A DNA stretch of 64,000 bases from Oxalobacteraceae bacterium OTU3CINTB1 (GTDB lineage Bacteria; Pseudomonadota; Gammaproteobacteria; Burkholderiales; Burkholderiaceae_D), in contig CP099652.1 in NCBI GenBank assembly GCA_024123955.1, positions 6,076,001-6,140,000 on the forward strand, written 5' to 3'. Positions 27,885 to 38,716 of the stretch are shown here, piece after piece. Both the position numbers and the translations under genes were made by a program. The notes beneath the pieces were generated by a model that made no database searches, was not told where the DNA came from, and saw only the letters and a list, made by a program, of their open reading frames with translations. The first letter of the stretch is position 1; the number at the start of each line of letters is the position of its first letter.

Positions 27885-29117
27885 TTAAAAATTACCTAAG
27901 AACCATTCCTTCATGCGCTGCCACACTGCCTTCACCGACCCATCCTGCCGCGTGACGATGTGACCACGCAGGTACTGCTTTTTCGCTTCCAACAACAGGC
28001 CAAGCACGGTCGCGTAGCGCGGGCTGCGCACCACGTCGGCCAACTGGCCCCGATAGTCCGGCGTGCCAAGGCGCGCCGGCTTGAGGAATATGTCCTCCGC
28101 CATTTCGACCATGCCCGGCATGATCGCCGTGCCGCCGGTGAGCACGATGCCCGACGAGAGCACGCCCTCGTAGCCGGATTCGCGCACCACCTGGTGCACC
28201 ATCGCGAACAGCTCCTCGACGCGCGGCTCGATCACCGCCGCCAGCGCCTGGCGCGACAGGTTGCGCGGACCACGGTCGCCCAAGCCCGGCACCTCCAGGC
28301 TCTCGCCCGGATCGGCCAGCACCTGCTTGGCCACGCCGTAGCGGATCTTGATCTCTTCGGCTTCCGAAGTCGGCGTGCGCAGCGCCATCGCGATGTCGTT
28401 GGTGATCTGGTCGCCGGCGATCGGAATCACGGCGGTGTGGCGGATCGCGCCGTCGGAGAACACCGCCACGTCGGTGGTGCCGCCGCCGATATCGATCAGC
28501 ACAACGCCGAGTTCTTTTTCGTCCGGCGTCAGCACCGCGTCGGCCGATGCCATCGGCTGCAAAATCAGGTCCGACACTTCCAGTCCGCAGCGGCGCACGC
28601 ACTTGACGATGTTCTGCACCGCCGACACGGCGCCGGTGACGATATGGACTTTCACTTCAAGGCGGATGCCGCTCATGCCGATAGGCTCGCGCACATCTTC
28701 CTGGCTGTCGACGATGAATTCCTGCGGCACCGTATGCAGCAACTGCTGGTCGGTCGGAATGTTAACCGCCTTTGCCGTTTCGATGACGCGCGCCACGTCG
28801 GTCGCTGTCACTTCCTTTTCCTTGATCGCCACCATGCCGCTCGAATTGAAGCTGCGGATATGGCTGCCCGCGATGCCCGCGTAGACATTGCGGATCTTGC
28901 AGTCGGCCATCAGCTCCGCTTCTTCCAGTGCGCGCTGGATCGATTCGACGGTCGCTTCGATGTTGACCACTACGCCCTTCTTCAGGCCTCTCGATTCGTG
29001 CTGACCCAGCCCGATCACCTCGTGGCGTCCATCGCCCATCACCTCGGCCACCACGGCCACCACTTTCGAGGTGCCGATGTCGAGACCGACGATCAGGTTT
29101 TTAGCGTCTTTTGTCAT
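27885..29117 (-). CDS. ftsA: Cell division protein FtsA
   Basis: 410-residue actin-like ATPase that ties FtsZ filaments to the membrane. Phosphate-1 loop (VGLDIGTSKVVAVVAE) at the N-terminus, the 1C domain, 'VVLIDIGGGTTDVAVF' (phosphate 2), 'LTGGTAIMPGM' (adenosine site), and the C-terminal amphipathic helix (VWQRMKEWFLGNF) for membrane binding. It starts 12 bases after ftsQ ends. Standard length. Confidence 0.97.
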   Translation of the reverse strand: MTKDAKNLIVGLDIGTSKVVAVVAEVMGDGRHEVIGLGQHESRGLKKGVVVNIEATVESIQRALEEAELMADCKIRNVYAGIAGSHIRSFNSSGMVAIKEKEVTATDVARVIETAKAVNIPTDQQLLHTVPQEFIVDSQEDVREPIGMSGIRLEVKVHIVTGAVSAVQNIVKCVRRCGLEVSDLILQPMASADAVLTPDEKELGVVLIDIGGGTTDVAVFSDGAIRHTAVIPIAGDQITNDIAMALRTPTSEAEEIKIRYGVAKQVLADPGESLEVPGLGDRGPRNLSRQALAAVIEPRVEELFAMVHQVVRESGYEGVLSSGIVLTGGTAIMPGMVEMAEDIFLKPARLGTPDYRGQLADVVRSPRYATVLGLLLEAKKQYLRGHIVTRQDGSVKAVWQRMKEWFLGNF

Positions 29118-29129
29118 GTCTGTTGCTAC

Positions 29130-29936
29130 CTAGTGTTGGGGTTTAACGCTTATCGTTTTTTTTGCTGCCGCTTTTGGCTTGGCGCCCTCTTTCGGAATCT
29201 TCAATCCCGTCGCGCTCAGGGCCAAACCGTTCTGGTACCGCATATCGATCGTCTCTATATCGGGCAAGTGCTCCACCAGCTGCGGATAAATTCCCGTCAA
29301 CCGGTCCACCCTTTCCTTCAACGTGGTGCTGGTCTGCTCGCGCCCCAGCGCCACGCTCATGCCGTTATCGAGCCGCACCGTCCACGCATAACGGCTCGAC
29401 AACGACAGCGCCTGCGGCACCAGCTTGAGCGGCGCGAACCAGTTACGCAGCTCGGCGAACCGCGACATCACTTCCTTCTCGCTGCCATCCGGCCCGTCGA
29501 ACGACGGCAGCTCATGGTCCTCCTCCGCCTCGGCCAGGTTGGCGGTGAACACATCGCCCTTGACCGACAGCAGCCGGCCGTCCTCGCCCCACGTGCCCAG
29601 CGCCTCATGCTCCTCCAGCGCCACGATCAACTGGTCCGGCCACTCGCGGCGCACGGTTGCGCGGCGTACCCAGGGTACCGATTCGAACGCCTGGCGCACC
29701 GCGTCCAGGTTCGTCGTGAAGAAGTTGCCCTTGATGCGGCCCAGCGCGTTGTTCCGCAAGGTCAGGTGGTTCACATGCTGTAACTCGTCATGCCCGATGC
29801 TCTCGATACGAATCGTGCGCAGGTTGAACGCCGGGCGCTGCGCCACCCACCACACGCCGGCGGCGATGCATGCCAACAGCACCAGGGCGAAAATGCCGTT
29901 GGCGGTTGCATTCAAGGCTTTAGCGTCTTGCCACAT
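29130..29936 (-). CDS. ftsQ: Cell division protein FtsQ
   Basis: 268-residue bitopic division protein linking early and late divisome parts with FtsB and FtsL. Cytoplasmic tail of about 12 residues, membrane helix (FALVLLACIAAGVWWVA), POTRA domain (FNLRTIRIESIGHDELQHVNHLTL...VPWVRRATVRREWPDQLIVALEEHEALGTWGEDG), then the beta domain. A short Lys/Ala-rich C-terminal tail is typical of betaproteobacteria. It lies 7 bases after ddl. Confidence 0.94.
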   Translation of the reverse strand: MWQDAKALNATANGIFALVLLACIAAGVWWVAQRPAFNLRTIRIESIGHDELQHVNHLTLRNNALGRIKGNFFTTNLDAVRQAFESVPWVRRATVRREWPDQLIVALEEHEALGTWGEDGRLLSVKGDVFTANLAEAEEDHELPSFDGPDGSEKEVMSRFAELRNWFAPLKLVPQALSLSSRYAWTVRLDNGMSVALGREQTSTTLKERVDRLTGIYPQLVEHLPDIETIDMRYQNGLALSATGLKIPKEGAKPKAAAKKTISVKPQH

Positions 29937-29943
29937 CTGATAC

Positions 29944-30903
29944 TTATCCCTTCATCTTCAAACGGGCCGTGCGCAAAATCTCCACGCACAGCTCTTCATA
30001 GCTGATGCCCGTCGCGCGCGCCGCCATCGGCACCAGCGAGTGCGTCGTCATGCCCGGCGAAGTGTTCACCTCCAGCAGGAACGGCTTCTGATCGCGCTCG
30101 CGCAGCAGCACGTCGACCCGTCCCCAGCCCTCGCAACCGAGCGCGCGGTATGCTTCCACCGCGATGCGCTGCATCTCGGCGGCCAGCGCGTCCGGCAGCA
30201 CTGCGGGACAAACGTATTTGACGTCGTCGGTGAAGTACTTGTTCTGGTAGTCGTAGTTACCGGCCGGCGCGATGATCTCGACGATCGGCAGCGGGCGCGC
30301 GTCGGCGCCGCCGCCCAGCATCGCGACCGTGAACTCGCGGCCGGTGACGAATTCCTCCGCCAGCACCGAGTCGTCCAGCGCGGCGGCGATGTCGTAGGCG
30401 GCCTTGAATTCCCCGGCGGCGTTGACCTTGGTGATGCCGATGGTCGAGCCCTCGTGCGGCGGCTTGACGATCAGCGGCAGTCCCAAACCGGCGGCGATCT
30501 TGTCCAGATCCGATTTCGCGTCGAGCACCGCGTAGTTCGGCGTCGGCAGGCCGGCGGCCAGCCACACGATCTTGGTGGTGATCTTGTCCATGCCCACCGA
30601 GCTGGCCATCACGCCGCTGCCGGTGTACGGAATGCCCAGCAGTTCCAGTGCGCCCTGCAGGCTGCCGTCCTCGCCGTAGCGGCCGTGCAGCGCGATGAAC
30701 ACGCGGTCGAATTTTTCCGCCGCCAGTTCGGCCAGCGTGCGTTCGCCGGTGTCGAAGCCGTGGGCGTCGACGCCCTTGCTTTGCAGCGCGGCCAGCACGC
30801 CGGTGCCGGACATCAGGGACACTTCGCGCTCGGCGGAGCGACCGCCGAACAGCACGCCGACCTTGCCGAAAGTTTTTACATCAATAGGAGTAAGCTGGTT
30901 CAC
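29944..30903 (-). CDS. ddl: D-alanine--D-alanine ligase
   Basis: 319-residue ATP-grasp enzyme joining two D-alanines for the peptidoglycan stem. '[20 protein letters not shown]' at the N-terminus, '[37 protein letters not shown]', the lysine of '[14 protein letters not shown]', and the metal site '[18 protein letters not shown]'. It matches the DdlB form found inside dcw clusters. It begins two bases after murC ends and is followed by ftsQ. Confidence 0.96.
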   Translation of the reverse strand: MNQLTPIDVKTFGKVGVLFGGRSAEREVSLMSGTGVLAALQSKGVDAHGFDTGERTLAELAAEKFDRVFIALHGRYGEDGSLQGALELLGIPYTGSGVMASSVGMDKITTKIVWLAAGLPTPNYAVLDAKSDLDKIAAGLGLPLIVKPPHEGSTIGITKVNAAGEFKAAYDIAAALDDSVLAEEFVTGREFTVAMLGGGADARPLPIVEIIAPAGNYDYQNKYFTDDVKYVCPAVLPDALAAEMQRIAVEAYRALGCEGWGRVDVLLRERDQKPFLLEVNTSPGMTTHSLVPMAARATGISYEELCVEILRTARLKMKG

Positions 30904-30905
30904 GA

Positions 30906-32297
30906 TCAGACCTTTGGATAATTAGTCAGTTTCGCCGGGACGCCGCTGATCGAGCCTGCGCCCATGGTCATGACGACGTCGCCGTCGCGCACCACGTTCA
31001 TGATGGTTTCCGGCATATCGCCGATCGCCTCTACAAAAATCGGTTCCGTCTTGCCGCGTGCGCGCAAGGCGTGCGCCAGCGCGCGGCCGTCGGCGGCCAC
31101 GATAGGCGCTTCGCCGGCGGCGTAGACTTCGGCCAGCACCAGCACGTCGGGCGTGCCCAATACCTTGACGAAGTCCTCGAACAGGTCGCGCGTGCGGCTA
31201 AAGCGGTGCGGCTGGAAGGCCAGCACCAGGCGACGGCCCGGATAGGCGGCGCGCGCGGCGCCGGTGGTCACTTCCATCTCCAGCGGATGATGGCCGAAGT
31301 CGTCCACCAGCGTGAAGCTGCCGCCGCCGGGAATCGCAACCTCGCCATACTTGGTGAAGCGGCGCCCGACGCCGGCGAAACCGGCCAGGCCAGCCTGGGT
31401 GGCGCTGTCCTCGATGCCGATCTCGCGGGCGATGGCGATCGCCGAGCAGGCGTTCTGCACGTTGTGCATGCCCGGCTGGTTCAGCACCACGTCCAGGTCC
31501 GGATAACCTTCCTGGATCACGGTGAAGTGCATCTCCACGCCGACGGCGCGGGCGTTCACGGCGCGCACTTCGGCGTCCTCGTGGAAGCCATAGGTGGTGA
31601 CCGGCTTGGTCACATGCGGAATGATCGAGCGCACGTTGGCGTCATCGATGCACAGCATGGCGCGGCCGTAGAACGGCAGGCGGTGCGTGAAGTGGACGAA
31701 GGCCTGCTTGAGCTTTTCGAAATCGTGCTCGTAGGTTTCCATGTGGTCGGCGTCGATGTTCGTGATCACTTCGATCATCGGCGTCAGGTTCAGGAACGAC
31801 GCATCCGATTCATCGGCTTCCGCCACCAGATACTCGCCGCTGCCCAGTTTGGCGTTGGCGCCGGCGGAAGTCAGGCGTCCGCCGATGACGAAGGTCGGAT
31901 CCAGGCCGCCCTGCGCCAGCACCGACGCCACCAGGCTGGTGGTGGTGGTCTTGCCGTGCGTGCCGGCGATGGCGATGCCGCGTTTGAGGCGCATCAACTC
32001 GCCCAGCATCACCGCGCGCGGGACGATCGGGATCTTGCGGCTGCGCGCCGCGACGATTTCAGGATTGTCCTGTTGTACAGCGGTCGAGGTCACGACGGCG
32101 TCGGCGTCGCCGATGTTTTCGGTCGCGTGGCCCTGGAACACTTTCGCGCCCATGTCCGCCAGGCGCTGGGTGACAGCGTTGCTGCCCAGGTCCGAGCCGG
32201 AGACGGTGTAGCCGAGCGTGAGCAGCACTTCGGCGATGCCGCTCATGCCGCTGCCGCCGATGCCGACGAAGTGTATGTTCTGTACTTTATGCTTCAC
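30906..32297 (-). CDS. murC: UDP-N-acetylmuramate--L-alanine ligase MurC
   Basis: 463-residue Mur ligase adding L-Ala to UDP-MurNAc. Nucleotide-fold '[28 protein letters not shown]', ATP loop '[13 protein letters not shown]' (about residue 112), '[30 protein letters not shown]', and the C-terminal '[14 protein letters not shown]' and '[16 protein letters not shown]'. The order in the cluster is murG-murC-ddl. It starts three bases after murG. Confidence 0.97.
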   Translation of the reverse strand: MKHKVQNIHFVGIGGSGMSGIAEVLLTLGYTVSGSDLGSNAVTQRLADMGAKVFQGHATENIGDADAVVTSTAVQQDNPEIVAARSRKIPIVPRAVMLGELMRLKRGIAIAGTHGKTTTTSLVASVLAQGGLDPTFVIGGRLTSAGANAKLGSGEYLVAEADESDASFLNLTPMIEVITNIDADHMETYEHDFEKLKQAFVHFTHRLPFYGRAMLCIDDANVRSIIPHVTKPVTTYGFHEDAEVRAVNARAVGVEMHFTVIQEGYPDLDVVLNQPGMHNVQNACSAIAIAREIGIEDSATQAGLAGFAGVGRRFTKYGEVAIPGGGSFTLVDDFGHHPLEMEVTTGAARAAYPGRRLVLAFQPHRFSRTRDLFEDFVKVLGTPDVLVLAEVYAAGEAPIVAADGRALAHALRARGKTEPIFVEAIGDMPETIMNVVRDGDVVMTMGAGSISGVPAKLTNYPKV

Positions 32298-32300
32298 TGC

Positions 32301-33404
32301 TTAACCTTTTGCCTGTTTCAGTTGTAATGCTGATTGTTCCAATACCTGCGCGATCGATTCGTTCGCATCGCGTTTGCCGACCTTGTGCGCCGCCGTCGCC
32401 ATCGTCAGGCAGGCGTTGCGGGTCAGCGTTTCCAGCAGCGTCGCCACACTTTGCGCGCTCATTTCCGTCTGCGGCATGTGGATCGCCGCGTTCTGCTTCG
32501 CCATCCACTGCGCGTTGTCGCGCTGGTGGCTGGTGGTCGACGCCACCAGCGGCACCAGCACGCTGGCCACGCCGGCGGCGGTCAATTCCGACACGGTGAT
32601 CGCGCCGGCGCGGCAAATCACCACGTCGGCGGCGCTGTACGCGCCGGCCATGTCGTCGATGAAGTCGACCACGTTGGCCTGCACGCCGGCCTGCGCGTAC
32701 GACGCGCGCAGCGCATCGATGTTCTTCTTGCCCGACTGGTGCGTCACCAGCGGACGTTGATCGGCCGGGATCAGCGCCAGCGCCGCCGGCAGGTTGTCGT
32801 TGAGCGCCTTGGCGCCCAAGCTGCCGCCCACCACCAGGATGCGTAACGGACCTTCACGGCCGGCGAAGCGCTGCGCCGGCGCCGGCATGTCCAGAATCTC
32901 CTTGCGCACCGGGTTACCGGTGACGACAGCCTTGTCGGCGGCCTTGCCGAAATCGGCCGGGAAGCCGAAGCACACGCGGTCCGCGAACGGCACCAGAGTC
33001 TTGTTCGACAACAGCAGCGCGGCGTCTGCGTTGACCAGCACCAGCGGCACGCCGCCCATGCGCGCCATCAAGCCGCCCGGCACCGTCACGTAGCCGCCCA
33101 TGCCCAGCACCACGTCCGGCCTGCGGCTGCCGATGTAGCCGCGGCAGGCGATGAACGCCTTGACCATCTTCAGCGCACCGCCGAGCGAGTGCTTCAAACC
33201 CTTGCCGCGCATGCCGGTGAAGTCGATGCTGTCCATCGCGATGCCGTGTTTCGGCACCAGTTCCTGCTCCATGCCGGTGGAGGTACCCAGCCAGGTCACC
33301 TCCCAGCCGCGCGCGCGCATCGTCTGCGCGATGGCCAGGCCGGGGAAAATGTGGCCGCCGGTGCCGGCCGCCATGATCATCAGCTTCTTCATATTCCCCG
33401 TCAT
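32301..33404 (-). CDS. murG: UDP-GlcNAc:lipid I transferase MurG
   Basis: 367-residue peripheral membrane GT28 glycosyltransferase that makes lipid II. '[18 protein letters not shown]' is the N-terminal G loop; '[18 protein letters not shown]' and '[26 protein letters not shown]' are the UDP-GlcNAc site. The start at 33404 overlaps the ftsW stop as ATGA; an ATG four codons later (33392) is also possible. Confidence 0.96.
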   Translation of the reverse strand: MTGNMKKLMIMAAGTGGHIFPGLAIAQTMRARGWEVTWLGTSTGMEQELVPKHGIAMDSIDFTGMRGKGLKHSLGGALKMVKAFIACRGYIGSRRPDVVLGMGGYVTVPGGLMARMGGVPLVLVNADAALLLSNKTLVPFADRVCFGFPADFGKAADKAVVTGNPVRKEILDMPAPAQRFAGREGPLRILVVGGSLGAKALNDNLPAALALIPADQRPLVTHQSGKKNIDALRASYAQAGVQANVVDFIDDMAGAYSAADVVICRAGAITVSELTAAGVASVLVPLVASTTSHQRDNAQWMAKQNAAIHMPQTEMSAQSVATLLETLTRNACLTMATAAHKVGKRDANESIAQVLEQSALQLKQAKG

Positions 33405-34621
33405 AGTCTGCCACCACGCATCAGGACCCGATTCTCGTAATCGATCCTGAGCAGGATCGCGAGTCCGACGCAGTTAATCACAACACCCGTGCCGCCATAG
33501 CTCATCAGCGGCAGGGTCAGGCCCTTGGTCGGCAGCAGGCCAAGGTTCACGCCCATGTTAATAAACGTCTGCACACCGATCCAGATGCCGATGCCCTTGG
33601 CCGTCAGGCCGGCGAAGGTCTGGTCGATGGCGATCGCCTGGCGGCCGATATCGAAGGCGCGCTTCACGATCCAGTAGAAGCAGCCGATCACCACCAGCAC
33701 GCCCACCAGACCCAGTTCCTCGCCGATCACCGCCATCAGGAAGTCGGTATGCGCCTCCGGCAGGTAGTGCAGCTTCTCGACGCTGCCGCCCAGGCCCACG
33801 CCGAAGATCTCGCCGCGACCGAAGGCGATCAATGAGTGGGTCAACTGGTAAGCCTTGTTCAAGGCGTTGTCCTCTTCCCACGGATTCAGGTAGGCGAAGT
33901 AGCGCTCGCGGCGGAACTTCGACAGCGCAATGATGGAGCCGAAGATCGCCACCAGCATGACGCCGATGCCGCCGAACCAGATGACGTTGATCCCGCCCAG
34001 GAACAGGATGCCCATGGCGATGCAGACGATCACGCCGAAGGCGCCCAGGTCGGGTTCCAGCAGCAGCAAGAGGCCGACAAAGCCGACCGCCGCCGCCATC
34101 GGCATGAAACCCTTGGTCAGCTTGTGCATGTATTCCTGCTTGCGCACCGTGTAGTCGGCGGCGTACAGCACCGCCACGACCTTCATCAATTCCGACGGCT
34201 GAAGCTTGATCACCACCAGCGACAACCAGCGGCGGCTGCCGTTGACGACGGAGCCGAGACCAGGAATCAGCACCATCACCAGCAGCACCAGGGTGGCGAT
34301 GAACAGATAGGGCGCGGCCTTCTGCAACGTCGATATGCGGGTGCGGAACACGAACAGGCCGATGATCAGCGAGACGACGACGAACATCGCCTGCCGCTGC
34401 AGGAAGTAGGTGTTCTGCCAGCGGATGTAGTTGGCGAACTTGGGCGAATCCGGCAGCGAGATCGAGGCCGAATACACCATCACCATCCCCAGCAGCATCA
34501 GCAACAGGGTGACCCAGACCAGCGGCTGGTCGTACTCCATCATCTTGGATTGCCGCGCGCGGCTATCTATCGACGGTACCGTCGATTTCGCGCCAAAACG
34601 GAACGGCATCTGGAGCGCCAT
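33401..34621 (-). CDS. ftsW: Septal peptidoglycan polymerase FtsW
   Basis: 406-residue SEDS protein that polymerises lipid II at the septum with FtsI. About ten membrane helices, with '[33 protein letters not shown]' and '[21 protein letters not shown]', ending with '[24 protein letters not shown]', all SEDS hallmarks. The ATG at 34621 overlaps the murD stop by one base (TGATG); an upstream frame to 34801 is an overlap with murD and has no membrane character. A cytoplasmic N-terminus of about 30 residues precedes helix 1. Confidence 0.96.
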   Translation of the reverse strand: MALQMPFRFGAKSTVPSIDSRARQSKMMEYDQPLVWVTLLLMLLGMVMVYSASISLPDSPKFANYIRWQNTYFLQRQAMFVVVSLIIGLFVFRTRISTLQKAAPYLFIATLVLLVMVLIPGLGSVVNGSRRWLSLVVIKLQPSELMKVVAVLYAADYTVRKQEYMHKLTKGFMPMAAAVGFVGLLLLLEPDLGAFGVIVCIAMGILFLGGINVIWFGGIGVMLVAIFGSIIALSKFRRERYFAYLNPWEEDNALNKAYQLTHSLIAFGRGEIFGVGLGGSVEKLHYLPEAHTDFLMAVIGEELGLVGVLVVIGCFYWIVKRAFDIGRQAIAIDQTFAGLTAKGIGIWIGVQTFINMGVNLGLLPTKGLTLPLMSYGGTGVVINCVGLAILLRIDYENRVLMRGGRL

Positions 34622-36141
34622 CAGATCTCCTGTCCGTTGTCGAGGGCGATATCGCGCACGGTGTCGATAAACACCTGGGCGCGATGCGCGTAGTTCTTGA
34701 ACATGTCCATGCTGGCGCAGGCCGGCGACAGCAGCACGGCATCGCCGCCCTTGGCCAGTTCGCTGGCGCGCTTGACGGCCAGCGGCAGGTCGGTGCCGCA
34801 ATCAATCAATTCATAAGTCAACTGCGCGCCCGAAGCTTCCAGCGCGGCGCGCAGCAGCGGCGCGTCGCGGCCGATCAGCAGCACGGCGCGCGCGTAGCGC
34901 GACACCGGCTCTGCCAGCGGCCCGAAGTCCTGGCCCTTGCCATCGCCGCCCATGATCACCAGCAGGCGCTGGTCGGCGCCGGTGAAGGCCTTGCCCAGGC
35001 CATTGAGCGCGGCCACGGTGGCGCCGACGTTGGTGCCCTTGCTGTCGTCGTAGTACTCGATCTCGTTGATCGCGCCGACCAGTTCCACACGGTGCGGCTG
35101 GCCGCGATACTCGCGCAGGCCGTGCAGCAGCGGCGCCAAAGGCAGGTCGATGGCGCGGCACAGCGCCAGCGCGGCCAGCGCGTTGGCGGCGTTGTGCACG
35201 CCGCGAATCTGCAACGCGTCGGCGGGCATCAGGTTCTTGACCATGCATTCGACCGGTGGCGGCGGCGGATCGTTCTTCTTGCGTTTTTTCGGCTCGGCTT
35301 CTTCTTCCGACGGAATCGCCGTCGCCAGCCACAACACGCCACGCTCGTTGTTCAGACCGAAATCGTCGCGCAAAACCGGCGCGTCGGTGCCGAAGGTGAC
35401 GTTCTGACCGGTGGCGCTGGCCATGCGCATCACGGTGGCGTCCTCCCGATTGAGCACGCGCACGGTATCCGCCGCGAAGATGCGGTGCTTGGCGGCGGCG
35501 TAGGACGGCATGTCGCCGTGCCAGTCCAGATGGTCCTGGGTTACGTTAAGCACCGTGGCGGCATCCGCCTCCAGCGTGAAGGTGGTTTGCAGCTGGAAGC
35601 TGGACAGCTCCAGGACCCAAATCTCCGGTAACGCGTCTTCGTCGATCACCTGGCGCAGCACGTCCAGCGCCGCCGGGCTGATATTGCCGGCCACGCGCAC
35701 GCTCTTGCCCGCTCGCTCGCACAGCTGGCCGACCAGGGTGGTGACGGTGGTCTTGCCGTTGGTGCCGGTGATGGCGATGATCTTCGGCGCGTAGGCGCGT
35801 TCTTTCTCCAGCGATTCCAGCGCCTGCGCGAACAGTTCGATCTCGCCCCAGACGGGAATGCCGGCGGCGCTTGCGGCCGGGCCGATCTCGGCCAGCTCGC
35901 GATACGGCGCCAGGCCAGGACTGACGGCGACGAAATCCACGCCCTCCAGTAGCGAGGCAGTGAACGAACCGGCGACGAATTCGACGTCGGCGATCGCCTC
36001 CTTCAGTGCTGGCAAACGCTCCGGCGACTCACGGGTATCGGCAACGCGCACGCGCGCGCCGCTGCGGGCGAGCCACAGCGCCATCGCCAGGCCCGATTCT
36101 CCGAGCCCCAGTACCAGTGCGTTTTTGCCTTCGTAGATCAT
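34621..36141 (-). CDS. murD: UDP-MurNAc-Ala--D-Glu ligase MurD, with inserted loop
   Basis: 506-residue Mur ligase, longer than the usual 440-450. N-terminal '[28 protein letters not shown]', ATP loop '[15 protein letters not shown]', '[10 protein letters not shown]', '[11 protein letters not shown]', and '[17 protein letters not shown]'. About residues 278-297 contain a charged and proline-rich insert ([18 protein letters not shown]), which probably forms an exposed loop of the central domain. Starts and ends overlap mraY and ftsW by one base each. Confidence 0.95.
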   Translation of the reverse strand: MIYEGKNALVLGLGESGLAMALWLARSGARVRVADTRESPERLPALKEAIADVEFVAGSFTASLLEGVDFVAVSPGLAPYRELAEIGPAASAAGIPVWGEIELFAQALESLEKERAYAPKIIAITGTNGKTTVTTLVGQLCERAGKSVRVAGNISPAALDVLRQVIDEDALPEIWVLELSSFQLQTTFTLEADAATVLNVTQDHLDWHGDMPSYAAAKHRIFAADTVRVLNREDATVMRMASATGQNVTFGTDAPVLRDDFGLNNERGVLWLATAIPSEEEAEPKKRKKNDPPPPPVECMVKNLMPADALQIRGVHNAANALAALALCRAIDLPLAPLLHGLREYRGQPHRVELVGAINEIEYYDDSKGTNVGATVAALNGLGKAFTGADQRLLVIMGGDGKGQDFGPLAEPVSRYARAVLLIGRDAPLLRAALEASGAQLTYELIDCGTDLPLAVKRASELAKGGDAVLLSPACASMDMFKNYAHRAQVFIDTVRDIALDNGQEI

Positions 36142-37310
36142 CAGCGCAGTTTCAAAGTAGAGAGTCCAACCAGCACCAGCATCATCGTGATAATCCAGAA
36201 GCGCACGACGACCTGGGTCTCTTTCCAGCCTTTTTGTTCAAAGTGGTGGTGCAAGGGCGCCATCAGGAACACGCGGCGGCCGACGCCGAAACGCTTCTTG
36301 GTGTACTTGAACCAGCCCACCTGCATAATCACCGACACCGTCTCGGCGACGAAGATACCGCCCATGATGAACAATACGATTTCCTGGCGCACGATCACGG
36401 CGATGGTGCCCAGCGCGCCGCCCAGGGCCAGCGCGCCGACGTCGCCCATGAACACTTGCGCCGGGTGCGTGTTAAACCACAGGAAGGCCAGGCCCGCGCC
36501 GGCCAGCGCGCCGCAGAAGATAATCAGTTCGCCCGCGCCGGGAATGTGCGGAATGAACAGGTACTTCGAATACGTCGCGCTGCCTGTCAGGTAAGCGAAC
36601 AGGCCAAGCGCCGAACCGACCATAATCGTCGGCATGATCGCCAGGCCGTCCAGGCCATCGGTGAAGTTAACGGCGTTGCTGGTGCCGACGATGACACAAT
36701 ATGTCAACGCGATGAAACCCCACACGCCCAGCGGATAGCTGATGGTCTTCACGAAGGGGACGATCAAGTCGGCCTTCGGCGGCAGATCCATCGAAAAGCC
36801 CGACTGCACCCAGGCGAAGAACAGTTCGAACACCTTGCCGGCATTGGGCGCCGACACCGAGAAAGCCAGGTACAGCGCGGCGGCCAGGCCGACCAGCGAC
36901 TGCCAGAAGTATTTCTCCGCCGAGCGCATGCCCTCCGGGTCTTGGCGCACCACCTTGCGATAGTCGTCGACCCAACCGACCGCGCCGAAGCCCAAGGTGA
37001 CGACCAGCACCGGCCAGATCAAACGGTTCGACAGGTCGCACCACAGCAAGGTCGAGACGCCGATGGCGATCAGGATCAACAAGCCGCCCATGGTCGGCGT
37101 ACCGTGTTTTTTCAGGTGGGTCTGCGGACCGTCGGTGCGTACGGCCTGGCCGTACTTCATCGCGGTCAGCATGCGGATCACGGCCGGACCGGCGCACAGG
37201 CCGATCAACAAGGCGGTGGCGGCGGCGAACACCGCGCGGAAGGTGATGAAGTTGAAGACCCGCAGGGGGCCGATCTCGTCCTGGAAAAACTGTGCGAGCC
37301 AGAGCAGCAT
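36141..37310 (-). CDS. mraY: Phospho-MurNAc-pentapeptide transferase MraY
   Basis: 389-residue, ten-helix enzyme that makes lipid I from UDP-MurNAc-pentapeptide and undecaprenyl phosphate. '[13 protein letters not shown]', the catalytic '[17 protein letters not shown]', '[15 protein letters not shown]' with the metal aspartates, '[15 protein letters not shown]' and '[24 protein letters not shown]' are all present. It starts two bases after murF ends and overlaps murD by one base. Confidence 0.97.
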   Translation of the reverse strand: MLLWLAQFFQDEIGPLRVFNFITFRAVFAAATALLIGLCAGPAVIRMLTAMKYGQAVRTDGPQTHLKKHGTPTMGGLLILIAIGVSTLLWCDLSNRLIWPVLVVTLGFGAVGWVDDYRKVVRQDPEGMRSAEKYFWQSLVGLAAALYLAFSVSAPNAGKVFELFFAWVQSGFSMDLPPKADLIVPFVKTISYPLGVWGFIALTYCVIVGTSNAVNFTDGLDGLAIMPTIMVGSALGLFAYLTGSATYSKYLFIPHIPGAGELIIFCGALAGAGLAFLWFNTHPAQVFMGDVGALALGGALGTIAVIVRQEIVLFIMGGIFVAETVSVIMQVGWFKYTKKRFGVGRRVFLMAPLHHHFEQKGWKETQVVVRFWIITMMLVLVGLSTLKLR

Positions 37311-37312
37311 GA

Positions 37313-38716
37313 TTAGTGACTTTCCTTGTTAGCTTGTTGCGATCCAATCAAATGCTGCACGACCCGTTCCATTTTCATGAAACGGGAGCCCTTGATTAAT
37401 ACGGTTGCATTCGGTGCGACGGCTGCCTCCACGGCAGCCAGCAAGTCGCCGAACTGTTCAAAATGGCGAATGGCGTCCCCCTTCATGTGGGAAGCCAGTT
37501 CGCCGGTGGCCAGCACCTGTTCGATGCCTTTACTGTGCGCGTAAGCGCCTATCTCTTCGTGGAACTCGCGGCCCTGCGTGCCGACTTCGCCCATGTCGCC
37601 CAGCACCAGCACGCGCGGCGCGGCCGCTTTCGACAGCACGTCGATGGCGGCGCGCACCGAATCCGGGTTGGCGTTGTAGGTGTCGTCGATGACGACGGCG
37701 CCGTTGGTGGCGGCCTTCTTTTGCAGACGGCCGCTGACCGGCGCGAAGGTGTCGAGCCCCAGCTTGATCTTGTCCAGCGCGATGCCGGCGGCATACGTGC
37801 ATGCCACCGCGGCCAGCGCGTTGCGCACATTGTGTTCACCCGCCGCCTGGAGATTGACGAAGAACTGCTCCGGTTCCTCGCCTTCGGCCAAGCGGATGGT
37901 GATGAACATCTCGCTACCGAAATCACCGGCGCGGAACGTGCAGCTCACTTCAGCGTCCTTGGTCAGGCCGAAACGGATCATGCGGCGACCGGCCGACAGT
38001 TCTTCCCAGATCGGTGTGAACTCGTCGCCATGCGGGAACACCGCCACGCCGTCGGCGGGCAGGCCGGCCAGCACGGCGCCGTTCTCGCGCGCCACCGCTT
38101 CGACCGTGTGCATGAATTCCTGGTGTTCGCGCTGGGCGTTGTTGACCATGGCGATGGTCGGCTCGGCGATGGCGACCAGGCGGCCGATTTCGCCCGGATG
38201 GTTCATGCCCATCTCGATGACGGCCGACTGCTGCTTCGCTTCCATGCGGAACAGCGTCAGCGGCACGCCGATTTCGTTATTCAGGTTGCCGCGCGTGGCC
38301 AGGCGGCCTTCGTCGCCGTGGGCGGCGGCCAGGATCGCCGCGATCATTTCCTTGACCGTGGTCTTGCCGTTGCTGCCGGTGACGCCGATGACAGGCATGG
38401 CGAACTGGCGGCGCCAGTGGTTGGCGATCTGCCCCAGTGCCGTCAAAGTATTTGGCACCACGATCGCAGGCAGTGAAAAACCTTCCGGCACTTCCTCGAC
38501 TACGACTGCGGCGACGCCCTTCTCCGCGACCTGCGCGAGGAAGTTGTGGGCGTCGAATACTTCGCCGCGCAAGGCCACGAACAAAGAACCTGCGGAGACA
38601 TTGCGGCTATCGGTCGACACGCCCGCAAATACAACTTCACCCGAATCGGCGGCGGCATTGACCAGCCGCGCGCCCGGGAGGGAAGGCAGAATCTGTGCGA
38701 GTGCTGCACGCATCAA
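37313..38716 (-). CDS. murF: UDP-MurNAc-tripeptide--D-Ala-D-Ala ligase MurF
   Basis: 467-residue Mur ligase that adds the D-Ala-D-Ala made by Ddl. '[31 protein letters not shown]', ATP loop '[18 protein letters not shown]', '[31 protein letters not shown]', '[17 protein letters not shown]' and 'VLGDMGEVG'. The ATG at 38716 overlaps the murE stop as ATGA. Confidence 0.96.
   Translation of the reverse strand: MMRAALAQILPSLPGARLVNAAADSGEVVFAGVSTDSRNVSAGSLFVALRGEVFDAHNFLAQVAEKGVAAVVVEEVPEGFSLPAIVVPNTLTALGQIANHWRRQFAMPVIGVTGSNGKTTVKEMIAAILAAAHGDEGRLATRGNLNNEIGVPLTLFRMEAKQQSAVIEMGMNHPGEIGRLVAIAEPTIAMVNNAQREHQEFMHTVEAVARENGAVLAGLPADGVAVFPHGDEFTPIWEELSAGRRMIRFGLTKDAEVSCTFRAGDFGSEMFITIRLAEGEEPEQFFVNLQAAGEHNVRNALAAVACTYAAGIALDKIKLGLDTFAPVSGRLQKKAATNGAVVIDDTYNANPDSVRAAIDVLSKAAAPRVLVLGDMGEVGTQGREFHEEIGAYAHSKGIEQVLATGELASHMKGDAIRHFEQFGDLLAAVEAAVAPNATVLIKGSRFMKMERVVQHLIGSQQANKESH

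Noticed and set aside
27960..29783. Long plus-strand open frame opposite ftsA and ftsQ
   Set aside because: Antisense shadow of two well supported genes; His/Arg-rich and without a ribosome site.
34622..34801. N-terminal extension of ftsW into murD
   Set aside because: Arg-rich, no membrane character, and the ATG at 34621 overlaps the murD stop in the TGATG form typical of this operon.
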